From assembly GCA_011391255.1 (NCBI GenBank), contig JAABQV010000007.1, positions 85,076 to 149,075 of the forward strand: a DNA stretch of 64,000 bases, in the 5' to 3' direction. The DNA comes from Dechloromonas sp. GTDB lineage: Bacteria; Pseudomonadota; Gammaproteobacteria; Burkholderiales; Rhodocyclaceae. The position numbers were made by a program, and so were the translations under genes. Positions 30,552 to 38,788 of this stretch are shown here, in pieces (positions within the stretch are counted from its first letter, which is position 1; each line of letters begins with the position of its first letter). The notes below the pieces were generated by a model, which worked only from the letters and a program-made list of their open reading frames with translations, was not told where the DNA came from and did not search any database.

Positions 30552-30979
30552 GCCGTTTTCTCGAACGCTGGTCGCGCCTGAAAAAGGCTGCCGAAACGGC
30601 GTCGACCGCAGAAGGCATCGATCCCGAAAAGCTGCTCGCCGAACTTGGTCCGGACAGTGACTTTGCGGTTTTTCTCAAGGAAGAAGTGAGCGAAGTCGTG
30701 CGCCGGCAAGCGATGAAAACCCTCTTCGCTGATCCGCGCTTCAATGCGATGGACGGGCTAGATATTTACATCGGTGACTACTCGATCGAAGACCCGATTC
30801 CCGCCGAAATGCTGGCGACACTGAATCAGATGCGCAGCTTTGTCGAAGCGCCGCAGGCCGCAGCAGAGCCAGCCGAGCCAGTGATTGAAGCGGCTCCAGA
30901 TAGCGACATTTTGTCCGCCGATGGACAAAATGTCCCACCCGTTGAGGCGCCTGAAAATTCACCATCAGTGAATCAATAG
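30548..30979 (+). CDS. DUF3306 protein, formate dehydrogenase locus
   Basis: A 143-residue protein resembling DUF3306: SRFLERWSRLKKAAE, then FLKEEVSEVVRRQAMKTLFADPRFNAMDGLDIYIGDYS, and a disordered tail rich in Ala, Pro and Glu. It starts at GTG 30548 overlapping the DUF3305 stop. DUF3305/DUF3306 pairs co-occur with formate dehydrogenase and polyferredoxin genes; the role is unknown, most likely assembly. No cofactor motif is visible. Confidence 0.8.
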   Translation: MSRFLERWSRLKKAAETASTAEGIDPEKLLAELGPDSDFAVFLKEEVSEVVRRQAMKTLFADPRFNAMDGLDIYIGDYSIEDPIPAEMLATLNQMRSFVEAPQAAAEPAEPVIEAAPDSDILSADGQNVPPVEAPENSPSVNQ

Positions 30980-31055
30980 CTTAGCTGTCGAATTCCCCGG
31001 TTCGCAGCTGGCGCGAACCTTGCAGATAGATCTGACTTTCGAAAGGTTCCTGCCC

Positions 31056-32705
31056 TTGAGCGCTTCCTCCTCTTTCCGTTTTATCGCTGCTGATAACGTC
31101 CCGCTTCAGGCGGCGTTTGCGATCCTTGAGACCCTGCCGGCAAACGATCCGGTGCCGGCCGTGACGATGAATGCCGATGGCCGTTTGCTGATCATTGGTG
31201 AGATGGAAGTGGCTGCAGGTTGGGCTGAGCGTCTGGCCGCGCAGCGGCAGGTGACGGTTTTTTCTCTGTCATCGCAAAACCTTACGGTCGACGCCGTTTT
31301 TGAGCCGGAATTTACGATTGAACAGGGCGATTCACCAACCATGAGTGGCCACCTTGGCGCTTTCGAGTTGCGCTGGAAAACCTCGGCAGGCGAGCGCCAG
31401 GCAAGTTTTGATGTGGTCCTTGATCTCTCGCCGGAAGCCTTTTTCAAACGGGTCGAACTGCCGCCCGGCTATGCTGCGCCGGGGCGTGATCCGCTCGATC
31501 AGGCCCTGGCGGTGATTGATCTGCTGGCTTTTGAAGGCGAGTTCGAGAAGCCGCGCTATGTCTCTGTCAATGAACGACTTTGCGCGCATAGTCGTTCGCA
31601 AAAGACCGGTTGCAGCCAGTGTATTGACGTTTGCTCGACGGCGGCCATCGTCAGTGCCGGCGACAAGATCGCGCTTGATCCTTACCTTTGCCAGGGCTGC
31701 GGCACCTGCACGACGGTGTGCCCGTCCGGTGCGCTGAGCTTCCAGTATCCGCGTGTCGCCGATGTGGGTCTGGCGCTCAAGGCGCAACTAAAAGCTTATC
31801 GCGAAGCGGGTGGCGTTGCGCCCTGCGTCTTGTTTTACTCGGCGGAGTCTGGTCGCGAAGTTTTGCAAGGGATGCAGCGGGCCGGGCGGGTGTTGCCGGC
31901 GCAGGTGATTCCCGTTGAAATCTGGAGTGCCGATTCGGTCGGGCTTGATCTACTGCTCGGCACGCTGGCGCTCGGTGCGGCACAGGTTGCCGTGCTCGGT
32001 GCCGGTTCGCATGATCTGGCACCGCTAGAGAAGCAGCTCAAGTTTGCTCAGGCAATCCTCAGCGGGCTGGGCTATGCCGGCGAATATCTGCGCGTCCTCG
32101 ATAGTGAACAGTCGGGCTGGCTGCAAGGCTTCACCGGATGGGCTGCGCCGGCCGCGATTGCCCCGGCTGATTTTCGTTTGCTCGTCGACAAGCGGACGAC
32201 CCTCGAATTCGTCATTGACCATCTGCTCAAGCACGCACCGCAAACCCTTGAAGCCGTCGCTTTGCCGGCCGGTGCGCCGTTTGGATCGGTGACCGTGAGT
32301 GCCGCCTGTACCTTGTGCATGTCTTGCACCAGCGCCTGCCCGGCGAGCGCCTTGAAGGCGGCGGCCGATGCGCCGCGCCTGTCGTTTATCGAGCGCAACT
32401 GTCTGCAATGCGGCCTCTGCGTCAATACCTGCCCGGAAAACGCGATGACGCTGACGCCGCGTTTGCTGACCTCGAACCGGCGCCAGGAACGCCTGCTGCA
32501 CGAAGCCGAAGTGTTCTGCTGTAGCGCCTGCGGCAAGCCAATGGGGGCGGCACCGGCAGTCAAAAACATGATCGCCAAACTGACCGGGCACAGCATGTTT
32601 GCGACGCCGGAAGCGCTGGCCCGCCTGAGCATGTGCGGCGACTGCCGGGTCATCGACCTCGTGCAAAACGAAAGAAGCACCAAGGCTTGGGAGATGTCCG
32701 AATGA
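31056..32705 (+). CDS. 4Fe-4S polyferredoxin-like protein, formate dehydrogenase accessory
   Basis: An iron-sulfur protein of 549 residues with two ferredoxin pairs. The first is KTGCSQCIDVCSTAAIV plus LCQGCGTCTTVCPSGAL; the second is CTLCMSCTSACPASAL plus CLQCGLCVNTCPENAM. Between them is a region like that of electron-transfer hydrogenase-type subunits (VAPCVLFYSAESGREVL). A last Cys cluster (CCSACGK, CGDCR) lies near the C-terminus. TTG 31056 with GAAAGG 9 bp before is preferred; TTG 31020 would add 12 residues. Its stop overlaps the TorD-like start (ATGA). It may pass electrons to or from the formate dehydrogenase. Confidence 0.82.
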   Translation: MSASSSFRFIAADNVPLQAAFAILETLPANDPVPAVTMNADGRLLIIGEMEVAAGWAERLAAQRQVTVFSLSSQNLTVDAVFEPEFTIEQGDSPTMSGHLGAFELRWKTSAGERQASFDVVLDLSPEAFFKRVELPPGYAAPGRDPLDQALAVIDLLAFEGEFEKPRYVSVNERLCAHSRSQKTGCSQCIDVCSTAAIVSAGDKIALDPYLCQGCGTCTTVCPSGALSFQYPRVADVGLALKAQLKAYREAGGVAPCVLFYSAESGREVLQGMQRAGRVLPAQVIPVEIWSADSVGLDLLLGTLALGAAQVAVLGAGSHDLAPLEKQLKFAQAILSGLGYAGEYLRVLDSEQSGWLQGFTGWAAPAAIAPADFRLLVDKRTTLEFVIDHLLKHAPQTLEAVALPAGAPFGSVTVSAACTLCMSCTSACPASALKAAADAPRLSFIERNCLQCGLCVNTCPENAMTLTPRLLTSNRRQERLLHEAEVFCCSACGKPMGAAPAVKNMIAKLTGHSMFATPEALARLSMCGDCRVIDLVQNERSTKAWEMSE

Positions 32706-33325
32706 GCGCTGTCATGGAACGCGTGGTTGCCGCGCCAGTATTGAGCGAAGAAGATCAGGCGCGTGCCGAACATTACGCGGTGCTCTCGCGCCTGTTCGCC
32801 AGCCCGCCGGATGCCGCATTTTTGAGCAAGTTGCCGGCGTTGGCCGCGACCTGGGGAAATTCTAGCAGCGATCTCGGGCGTGCTTGGCTGATGCTCGCCG
32901 ACGCCGCGCGCGAGATCAGCGCCGAGCAGCTGGAAGAGGAATACACGCGCATCTTCCTGACCATCGGCCGCCCGGAAGTGATGTTGTTTGGTTCCTTTTA
33001 CATCGCCGGCTTCCTGATGGAAGAGCCGGTGGTCGAGTTGCGTGCCGATCTGGCGGAACTGGGTTTGGGTCGGCGGCTGGGGATTACCGAATCGGAAGAT
33101 CACATCGCCGCCTTGAGCGACGTGATGCGTCATTTAATTGTCACCGGCCCCGATGCCAGTGGCCTGGCTCGTCAGAAAGCGTTTTTTGAAGGCCATCTGG
33201 CACCTTGGACCGAGGCACTGGCCGAGGCGCTCGAAGCTGCCGCTGATTCACGTTTTTATTCACGCACGGCCATGCTGGTGCGTGCCTTTTTTGCCATCGA
33301 GCGCCTGGCGTTCGATATGGTGTGA
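32702..33325 (+). CDS. TorD/DmsD-family chaperone for the formate dehydrogenase
   Basis: A 207-residue helical protein of the TorD/NarJ chaperone family: EHYAVLSRLFASPPDAAFLSKL, LEEEYTRIFLTIGRPEVMLFGSFYIAGFLMEEPVVELRADLAELGL, then EDHIAALSDVMRHLI and a C-terminal AFFAIERLAFDMV. These chaperones hold the Tat signal of molybdoenzymes until the cofactor is in place. Two Tat-signal genes (fdhX-like and fdhA) follow directly, so they are the obvious clients. ATG 32702 overlaps the upstream stop. Confidence 0.87.
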   Translation: MSAVMERVVAAPVLSEEDQARAEHYAVLSRLFASPPDAAFLSKLPALAATWGNSSSDLGRAWLMLADAAREISAEQLEEEYTRIFLTIGRPEVMLFGSFYIAGFLMEEPVVELRADLAELGLGRRLGITESEDHIAALSDVMRHLIVTGPDASGLARQKAFFEGHLAPWTEALAEALEAAADSRFYSRTAMLVRAFFAIERLAFDMV

Positions 33326-33349
33326 TTTGAGTTTTTGGAGGAGGGTCAA

Positions 33350-33553
33350 ATGAACAATCAAGAAACCAACCTGAAGCGCCGTGGTTTTCTGTTCGCTGCG
33401 GGTGTCGGCAGTGCCGGTGCGGTGGCGGCAGTTGCCGTTGGCGTCGGCAAGGAAACGACCAAGCCGGTGACCGTTGTAACAGCGAAAGAAAAAGCCAGCG
33501 GCTACGCTGAAACCAAGCACATCAGTAACTATTACCGCACGGCGCGGGTCTGA
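33350..33553 (+). CDS. small Tat-signal protein of the formate dehydrogenase operon
   Basis: A 67-residue protein with a twin-arginine signal LKRRGFLFAAGVGSAGAVAAVAVGVG and a short mature part (VTVVTAKEKASGYAETKHISNYYRTARV). A strong GGAGGAGGG lies just before the ATG. Similar small proteins stand directly upstream of formate dehydrogenase alpha subunits in many proteobacteria, sometimes called FdhX. It may be a minor subunit or a Tat-assembly aid. Confidence 0.82.
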   Translation: MNNQETNLKRRGFLFAAGVGSAGAVAAVAVGVGKETTKPVTVVTAKEKASGYAETKHISNYYRTARV

Positions 33554-33567
33554 TCAGGAGACGACCG

Positions 33568-36519
33568 ATGTTAGTCAGAAAAGGTAAATCCGCGACGCAG
33601 TCCACGCCCGAAGCCGGCGTGATTTTGGGCGCAAATCCGGCGTTGACCGCGACCGGCAGGAAGTCCCCGGAGGGGGCAATCAATGGTGTTCTGGCAATGA
33701 CCATGGATCGCCGCGCCTTCCTCAAGCGCTCCGGTCTCGTTGCCGGTGGCGGCGCGCTGGCCACCCAGTTGCCCTACAACATGATTGGTTCGGCTGAAGC
33801 CGCCGATGTTGCCAAGGACAAAACCGGCGTCGAGGTTAAACGCACCATTTGTACCCACTGCTCGGTTGGCTGTGCGGTTGATGCTGTCGTTGAAAACGGC
33901 GTCTGGGTGCGTCAGGAGCCGGTCTTCGATTCGCCGATCAACCTCGGTGCGCACTGCGCCAAGGGCGCTGCGGTGCGCGAACACGGGCACGGCGAACATC
34001 GTTTGAAGTATCCGATGAAGCTGGTCGACGGCAAATACAAAAAGATCAGCTGGGATCAGGCGATCACTGAAATCGGCGACAAGCTGCTGGCAATCCGCAA
34101 GGAAAGCGGCCCGGATGCGACCTACTGGGTCGGCTCCTCGAAGCACAGCAACGAGCAGGCCTACATGTTCCGCAAGTTCGTGTCCTTCTTCGGCACCAAC
34201 AACATGGACCACCAGGCGCGCATCTGTCACTCGACGACGGTGGCCGGTGTTGCCAATACCTGGGGTTATGGCGCGATGACCAACTCCTACAACGACATGC
34301 AGTTTTCCAAGGCAGCGTTGTACATTGGTTCGAATGCCGCCGAAGCACACCCGGTCTCCATGCTGCACATGCTGCATGCCAAGGAAAACGGCTGCAAGAT
34401 GGCGGTCGTCGATCCGCGCTTTACACGGACGGCGGCGAAAGCCGACATTTATTCGCGTATCCGTTCCGGTACCGACATCCCCTTCATCTGGGGCATGCTC
34501 TATCACATCTTCAAAAACGGCTGGGAAGACACCGCCTACCTCAAGGCCCGCGTGCACGGCATTGAGAAGGTCAAGGAAGAGGTGATGAAATGGACGCCGG
34601 ACAAGGTTCAGGACGTCACCGGTATTCCGGAAGCTGAAGTGCTGCGTATTGCCGAGATGCTGGCCAAGAACAAGCCGTCCACCGTTGTCTGGTGTATGGG
34701 CCAGACCCAGCATACGGTCGGTAACGCCAATGTCCGCGCCATGTGTATTTTGCAACTGGTGCTCGGTAACGTCGGCGTCTCCGGCGGCGGCACCAACATC
34801 TTCCGTGGTCACGACAATGTTCAGGGCGCCACCGACGTTGGCCCGAACCCGGATTCGCTGCCCGGCTATTACGGCCTCGCTGCTGGCTCATGGAAGCACT
34901 GGTGCGGCGTCTGGGGGGTTGATTACGAGTGGGTCAAGAGCCAGTTTTCATCGCAGGTGATGATGGAAAAATCCGGGATTACCGTCTCGCGCTGGATCGA
35001 CGGTGTGCTGGAAAAGAATGAGAACATCGACCAGGATTCCAACCTGCGCGCCGTCGTCTATTGGGGTATGGCGCCGAACAGCCAGACGCGCGGACTGGAA
35101 ATGGTCGAGGCAATGAAATTGCTCGATCTGCTGGTCGTTATCGATCCCTACCCATCGGCCACCGCCGCGATGTCGGCAATGATGCGCAAGGATGGCGTCT
35201 ATCTGCTGCCGGCCTGCACGCAGTTCGAAACAGTCGGTTCGCGCACCGCCTCCAACCGTTCCATCCAGTGGGGCGAGAAGGTCATCGAGCCGCTGTTTGA
35301 ATCGAAGCCCGACCACACCATCATGTACGCCTTCGCCAAGAAGTTCGGTTTCGAGAAGGAGTTCTGCAAGAATATCAAGGTTATCAAGGACAAGCAGGGC
35401 TGGGATGAGCCGGAGATCGAGGACATCCTGCGTGAAATCAACAAGGGTTGCTGGACCATCGGTTACACCGGCCAGTCGCCGGAGCGTCTGAAGCTGCACA
35501 TGAAGAACATGCACACCTTCGACGTCAAAACCCTGCGCGCCAAGGGTGGCCCGTGTGATGGCGATTACTTCGGCCTGCCCTGGCCGTGCTACGGGACGCC
35601 GGAAATGAAGCATCCCGGCACGCCCAATCTCTACGATACCTCGAAGCATGTGATGGATGGCGGCGGTAATTTCCGCGCCAACTTCGGTGTCGAGAAGGAT
35701 GGCATTTCGCTGCTGGCGGAAGACGGTTCGGCCTCGAAGGGTGCCGATCTGCAGATGGGTTATCCGGAATTCGACCATGTGCTGCTCAAGAAACTGGGCT
35801 GGTGGGATGACCTGACCGACGACGAAAAGAAGCTCGCCGAGGGCAAGAACTGGAAGACTGACCGCTCCGGCGGCATCCAACGTGTCGTCATGAAGGTGCA
35901 TGGCTGCCATCCGTTCGGCAATGCCAAGGCGCGGGCAGTGGTCTGGAACTTCCCTGATCCGGTACCGGTGCACCGCGAGCCGATGTACTCGCCGCGCCCC
36001 GATCTCGTTGAAAAATATCCGCAGGGCGCTGACAAAAAGAATTTCTGGCGCCTGCCGACCTTGTTTAAAACACTGCAGGACAAGGTCAAGGATATCTCCA
36101 AGGAGTTCCCGATCATCATGACCTCCGGCCGTTTGGTCGAATACGAGGGCGGTGGCGAGGAAACGCGTTCCAATCCATGGCTGGCCGAACTGCAGCAGGA
36201 GATGTTCGCCGAGGTCAATCCGAAGGATGCCAACGATGCCGGTGTGCGCAATGGTGAGTTCATGTGGGTTGAGACGCCGACCAAGGGCCGCATGAAGCTG
36301 CGTGCCCAGGTGACTGAACGGGTGGCGGCGGGAACCGTTTTCCTGCCCTTCCATTTCTCCGGCTGGTGGCAGGGCAAAGACATGCTTGAGTACTACCCGG
36401 ACGGCGCTGCGCCGATTGTGCGTGGGGAATCGGTCAACCAGGGGACAACCTATGGTTACGACTCGGTGACCATGATGCAGGAAACCAAAACCACTTTGTG
36501 CCGCGTAGTTCGCGCTTAA
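33568..36519 (+). CDS. fdhA: formate dehydrogenase catalytic subunit alpha (Cys type)
   Basis: A 983-residue molybdo/tungstopterin enzyme oxidising formate to CO2. A Tat signal, TMDRRAFLKRSGLVAGGGALA, follows an unusual ~43-residue N-terminal extension that is common in this subgroup. The [4Fe-4S] motif is CTHCSVGCAVDAVVENG…CAKG. The active-site residue is Cys220 (codon TGT at 34225) in DHQARICHSTTVAG, so no selenocysteine is used. The cofactor-binding C-terminal domain ends at FHFSGWWQGKDML. CAGGAG precedes the ATG. It is followed by the beta and gamma subunits; the Tat signal places the enzyme in the periplasm. Confidence 0.95.
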   Translation: MLVRKGKSATQSTPEAGVILGANPALTATGRKSPEGAINGVLAMTMDRRAFLKRSGLVAGGGALATQLPYNMIGSAEAADVAKDKTGVEVKRTICTHCSVGCAVDAVVENGVWVRQEPVFDSPINLGAHCAKGAAVREHGHGEHRLKYPMKLVDGKYKKISWDQAITEIGDKLLAIRKESGPDATYWVGSSKHSNEQAYMFRKFVSFFGTNNMDHQARICHSTTVAGVANTWGYGAMTNSYNDMQFSKAALYIGSNAAEAHPVSMLHMLHAKENGCKMAVVDPRFTRTAAKADIYSRIRSGTDIPFIWGMLYHIFKNGWEDTAYLKARVHGIEKVKEEVMKWTPDKVQDVTGIPEAEVLRIAEMLAKNKPSTVVWCMGQTQHTVGNANVRAMCILQLVLGNVGVSGGGTNIFRGHDNVQGATDVGPNPDSLPGYYGLAAGSWKHWCGVWGVDYEWVKSQFSSQVMMEKSGITVSRWIDGVLEKNENIDQDSNLRAVVYWGMAPNSQTRGLEMVEAMKLLDLLVVIDPYPSATAAMSAMMRKDGVYLLPACTQFETVGSRTASNRSIQWGEKVIEPLFESKPDHTIMYAFAKKFGFEKEFCKNIKVIKDKQGWDEPEIEDILREINKGCWTIGYTGQSPERLKLHMKNMHTFDVKTLRAKGGPCDGDYFGLPWPCYGTPEMKHPGTPNLYDTSKHVMDGGGNFRANFGVEKDGISLLAEDGSASKGADLQMGYPEFDHVLLKKLGWWDDLTDDEKKLAEGKNWKTDRSGGIQRVVMKVHGCHPFGNAKARAVVWNFPDPVPVHREPMYSPRPDLVEKYPQGADKKNFWRLPTLFKTLQDKVKDISKEFPIIMTSGRLVEYEGGGEETRSNPWLAELQQEMFAEVNPKDANDAGVRNGEFMWVETPTKGRMKLRAQVTERVAAGTVFLPFHFSGWWQGKDMLEYYPDGAAPIVRGESVNQGTTYGYDSVTMMQETKTTLCRVVRA

Positions 36520-36536
36520 GAATTAGGAGAAAAACA

Positions 36537-37172
36537 ATGGCTCGCATGAAATTTCTCTGTGACGCGGAACGCTGCATCGAGTGCAACGGCTGTGTCACCG
36601 CCTGTAAAAACGAACACGAACTGCCGTGGGGGGTTAACCGCCGCCGCGTCGTGACGATTAACGACGGCGTGCCGGGCGAGAAGTCGATTTCGGTCTCCTG
36701 CATGCACTGCTCGGACGCACCGTGCATGGCAGTTTGCCCGACCGACTGCTTCTACAAGACTGAAGAAGGCGTCGTGCTGCATAACAAGGATGCCTGTATC
36801 GGCTGCGGTTACTGCTTCTTCGCCTGCCCGTTTGGCGCTCCGCAGTTCCCCAGTGGCCCGGCGGCCTTTGGTGCGCGTGGCAAGATGGACAAATGCACCT
36901 TCTGTGCCGGTGGCCCGGAAGAAAACGGCTCCAAGGCTGAATTCGAGAACTACGGCCGCAACCGTATCTCCGAAGGCAAGCTGCCAGCCTGTGCCGAAAT
37001 GTGCGCGACCAAGGCCTTGCTGGCTGGCGATGCGCCGGTGATTTCCGACATCTTCCGTGACCGCGCATTGCGCCGCGGCAAGGCCGGTGATGCGGCGTGG
37101 GGCTGGACGACGGCTTATGGCAAACCGGAGCAGGCAGCACCAGCACCGGCAGCCAAGGAGGGTGCAAAATGA
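36537..37172 (+). CDS. fdhB: formate dehydrogenase iron-sulfur subunit beta
   Basis: A 211-residue ferredoxin-like subunit with four Cys clusters: CDAERCIECNGCVTACKNEH, CMHCSDAPCMAVCPTDC, CIGCGYCFFACPFGAPQ and CTFCAGG…CAEMCATKALL. These should hold four [4Fe-4S] centres carrying electrons from FdhA to the cytochrome b subunit. It has no signal of its own and would be exported together with FdhA. TTAGGAG precedes the ATG at 36537. The Ala/Pro-rich end overlaps the next gene by 4 bp. Confidence 0.94.
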   Translation: MARMKFLCDAERCIECNGCVTACKNEHELPWGVNRRRVVTINDGVPGEKSISVSCMHCSDAPCMAVCPTDCFYKTEEGVVLHNKDACIGCGYCFFACPFGAPQFPSGPAAFGARGKMDKCTFCAGGPEENGSKAEFENYGRNRISEGKLPACAEMCATKALLAGDAPVISDIFRDRALRRGKAGDAAWGWTTAYGKPEQAAPAPAAKEGAK

Positions 37173-37390
37173 AAAAATCCCTCTTTTTGGCGTTGACCGT
37201 AAGCATCGGCCTGAGCCTCTCGGCTTGTGGGGAATACTCGCAAGTCGCCAGCTACAAGCCGGGCAATTACCAGGGCAAGTCGGATACCCGGCCCTGGGAA
37301 GGCGGTCAGTTTGCCGGCAACAAACAGGCTTGGGAGGCGGCGTTAAACAGTCGCAACCAGGCGCAAAACGAGTACAAGAAAGCTAACTGA
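37169..37390 (+). CDS. small lipoprotein of the formate dehydrogenase operon
   Basis: A 73-residue predicted lipoprotein: signal peptide MKKSLFLALTVSIGLSLSAC with the lipobox LSAC. The short mature part contains YKPGNYQGKSDTRPWEGGQFAGNKQAWEAALNSRNQAQNEYKK. It is made by coupled translation from the fdhB stop (ATGA) and lies before the cytochrome b gene. I do not recognise a named family. The location suggests a periplasmic, membrane-anchored helper of the complex. Confidence 0.75.
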   Translation: MKKSLFLALTVSIGLSLSACGEYSQVASYKPGNYQGKSDTRPWEGGQFAGNKQAWEAALNSRNQAQNEYKKAN

Positions 37391-37400
37391 GGAGTTGACG

Positions 37401-38408
37401 ATGACGACTTCAAATTTTGCTTCGCTACTCGGGCGCTGGCTGATCGCCACCTGTCTGATGCTGGCCTGGAGCCTGCCGCTGCGTGCAGCGGATGCCCCAC
37501 CGACGCAAACGCAGGCCGAACGGCAGGAAACGCAACCGGGTAACAATGCGCCGATGTGGCGTGAGGTGCGTCAGGACAAGGCGCATTTCACCAACAATCC
37601 GGCCAATGAAGCCGGTGTGTTGATCCAGTCAGGTGGTGATGCCTGGCGCCATCTGCGCAACGGTACGGTGACCTTCTATGGTGGCTGGCTGGTTGTGCTG
37701 GTGGTGGCGGCGATCCTGCTCTTTTACAAGATCAAAGGGCCTCTGACCAATCATGATCCGTTGACCGGCAAACTGATCCAGCGCTTCCCTCGTTATGAGC
37801 GGGTGGTCCATTGGATTACGGCAGGCACCTTCATTGTGCTGGCAGTGACCGGTTTGGCGATTTTGTTTGGCAAGCACGTCCTGATGCCGATCATTGGTCA
37901 CGCCATGTTCGGCTACCTGATGTGGCTCGGCAAAAACCTGCATAACTTCATCGGCCCGCTGTTTGCCTTTTCGACATTGGCGATGATCGCTATCTGGGCG
38001 CGTGACAACGTCTGGCAAAACATCGATGCATTGTGGATCAGCAAGGCCGGCGGTTTGGTGACCGGCGAGCATGTGCCGTCCGGGCGCTTCAATTTTGGCG
38101 AGAAGACCTGGTTCTGGTTCGGCGTCACCATTCTTGGCTTGACGGTTGCTGTCTCCGGGCTGATTCTTGATTTCCCGAACTTCGGTCAGGGTCGGGCTGA
38201 CATGCAACTGGCCAGTCTGGTTCACGCCATCGCCGCCATCGCCATGCTGCTGCTAGCCCTTGGTCACATTTACATGGGTACCATCGGTGTTGATGGCGCG
38301 CTGGATTCAATGAAAACCGGTTATGTCGACGAAACCTGGGCGCGCGAACACCACGAAGAGTGGTTCAAGGACGTCAAGGCCGGCAAATCCGGGCATCCAC
38401 AAGGTTAA
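37401..38408 (+). CDS. fdhC: formate dehydrogenase cytochrome b subunit gamma
   Basis: A 335-residue membrane subunit. A signal-like helix (WLIATCLMLAWSLPLRAADA) and a periplasmic stretch come first. The cytochrome b556-type core has transmembrane segments VVLVVAAILLFY, ITAGTFIVLAVTGLAILFG, FIGPLFAFSTLAMIAIWA, WFGVTILGLTVAVSGLILDFP and LVHAIAAIAMLLLALGHIYMGTIG. Histidines in RYERVVHWITAG, LGKNLHNFIGP and LVHAIAAI are heme-ligand candidates. It anchors FdhAB and reduces quinone. GAGGAG precedes the ATG at 37401. Confidence 0.93.
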   Translation: MTTSNFASLLGRWLIATCLMLAWSLPLRAADAPPTQTQAERQETQPGNNAPMWREVRQDKAHFTNNPANEAGVLIQSGGDAWRHLRNGTVTFYGGWLVVLVVAAILLFYKIKGPLTNHDPLTGKLIQRFPRYERVVHWITAGTFIVLAVTGLAILFGKHVLMPIIGHAMFGYLMWLGKNLHNFIGPLFAFSTLAMIAIWARDNVWQNIDALWISKAGGLVTGEHVPSGRFNFGEKTWFWFGVTILGLTVAVSGLILDFPNFGQGRADMQLASLVHAIAAIAMLLLALGHIYMGTIGVDGALDSMKTGYVDETWAREHHEEWFKDVKAGKSGHPQG

Positions 38409-38422
38409 GGGAGGAAATGAAA

Positions 38423-38740
38423 ATGAAGATCAAAAAAATTGCCCTGATTCTGGCGTTGACCGTAACCACTGCCGGTGCTTGGGCAAAATTGCCGCCACCT
38501 TCCGAGGAGGCGGCTGCCAAGGCAGCTGAAGCCAAAGTTAAGGCAGCAGAAACGGCCAAAGCCGAGGGCGAGTTATTGGGCAAGTATCAGGACAAGGTTG
38601 CCCAGAAATACATCGCCGAGCAAAAGGCCAAAGGCATTACTGTCAAGCCGACGCCGATTGCGCCGCCAGCGCCACCGGCGGCGGCCCCGGCAGTGGTTGC
38701 ACCGGCCGCCGCAGCGCCTGCTCCTGCCGCCAAAAAGTAG
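38423..38740 (+). CDS. small exported Ala/Pro-rich protein at the end of the fdh operon
   Basis: A 105-residue protein with a signal peptide (KKIALILALTVTTAGAWA). The mature part has a helical charged stretch (PSEEAAAKAAEAKVKAAETAKAEGELLGKYQDKVAQKYIAEQKAKG) and a disordered Ala/Pro tail. No named family is recognised. A GGAGG at 38410-38414 fits ATG 38423 better than ATG 38417. It is the last gene before a clear terminator, so it is probably transcribed with the dehydrogenase. Confidence 0.75.
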   Translation: MKIKKIALILALTVTTAGAWAKLPPPSEEAAAKAAEAKVKAAETAKAEGELLGKYQDKVAQKYIAEQKAKGITVKPTPIAPPAPPAAAPAVVAPAAAAPAPAAKK

Positions 38741-38758
38741 TACTTATTGCCTGAAGAT

Positions 38759-38788
38759 GCCCGCCCCCAGGGGGCGGGCTATTCTTTT
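38759..38788. terminator. bidirectional terminator between the fdh operon and pgm
   Basis: GCCCGCCCC and GGGGCGGGC form a strong hairpin followed by TATTCTTTT on the plus strand. The convergent pgm gene ends at 38788 on the other strand, so the hairpin can serve both. Confidence 0.75.

Noticed and set aside
34225..34227. Selenocysteine in the formate dehydrogenase
   Set aside because: The active-site codon is TGT (Cys), with no TGA in the frame and no SECIS-like need.
33571..34812. 413-codon open frame on the minus strand
   Set aside because: It is the antisense shadow of fdhA; composition is His/Arg/Gly-rich without any domain, and fdhA is certain.
34948..36354. 468-codon open frame on the minus strand
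   Set aside because: A second antisense shadow of fdhA, caused by high GC at third positions.
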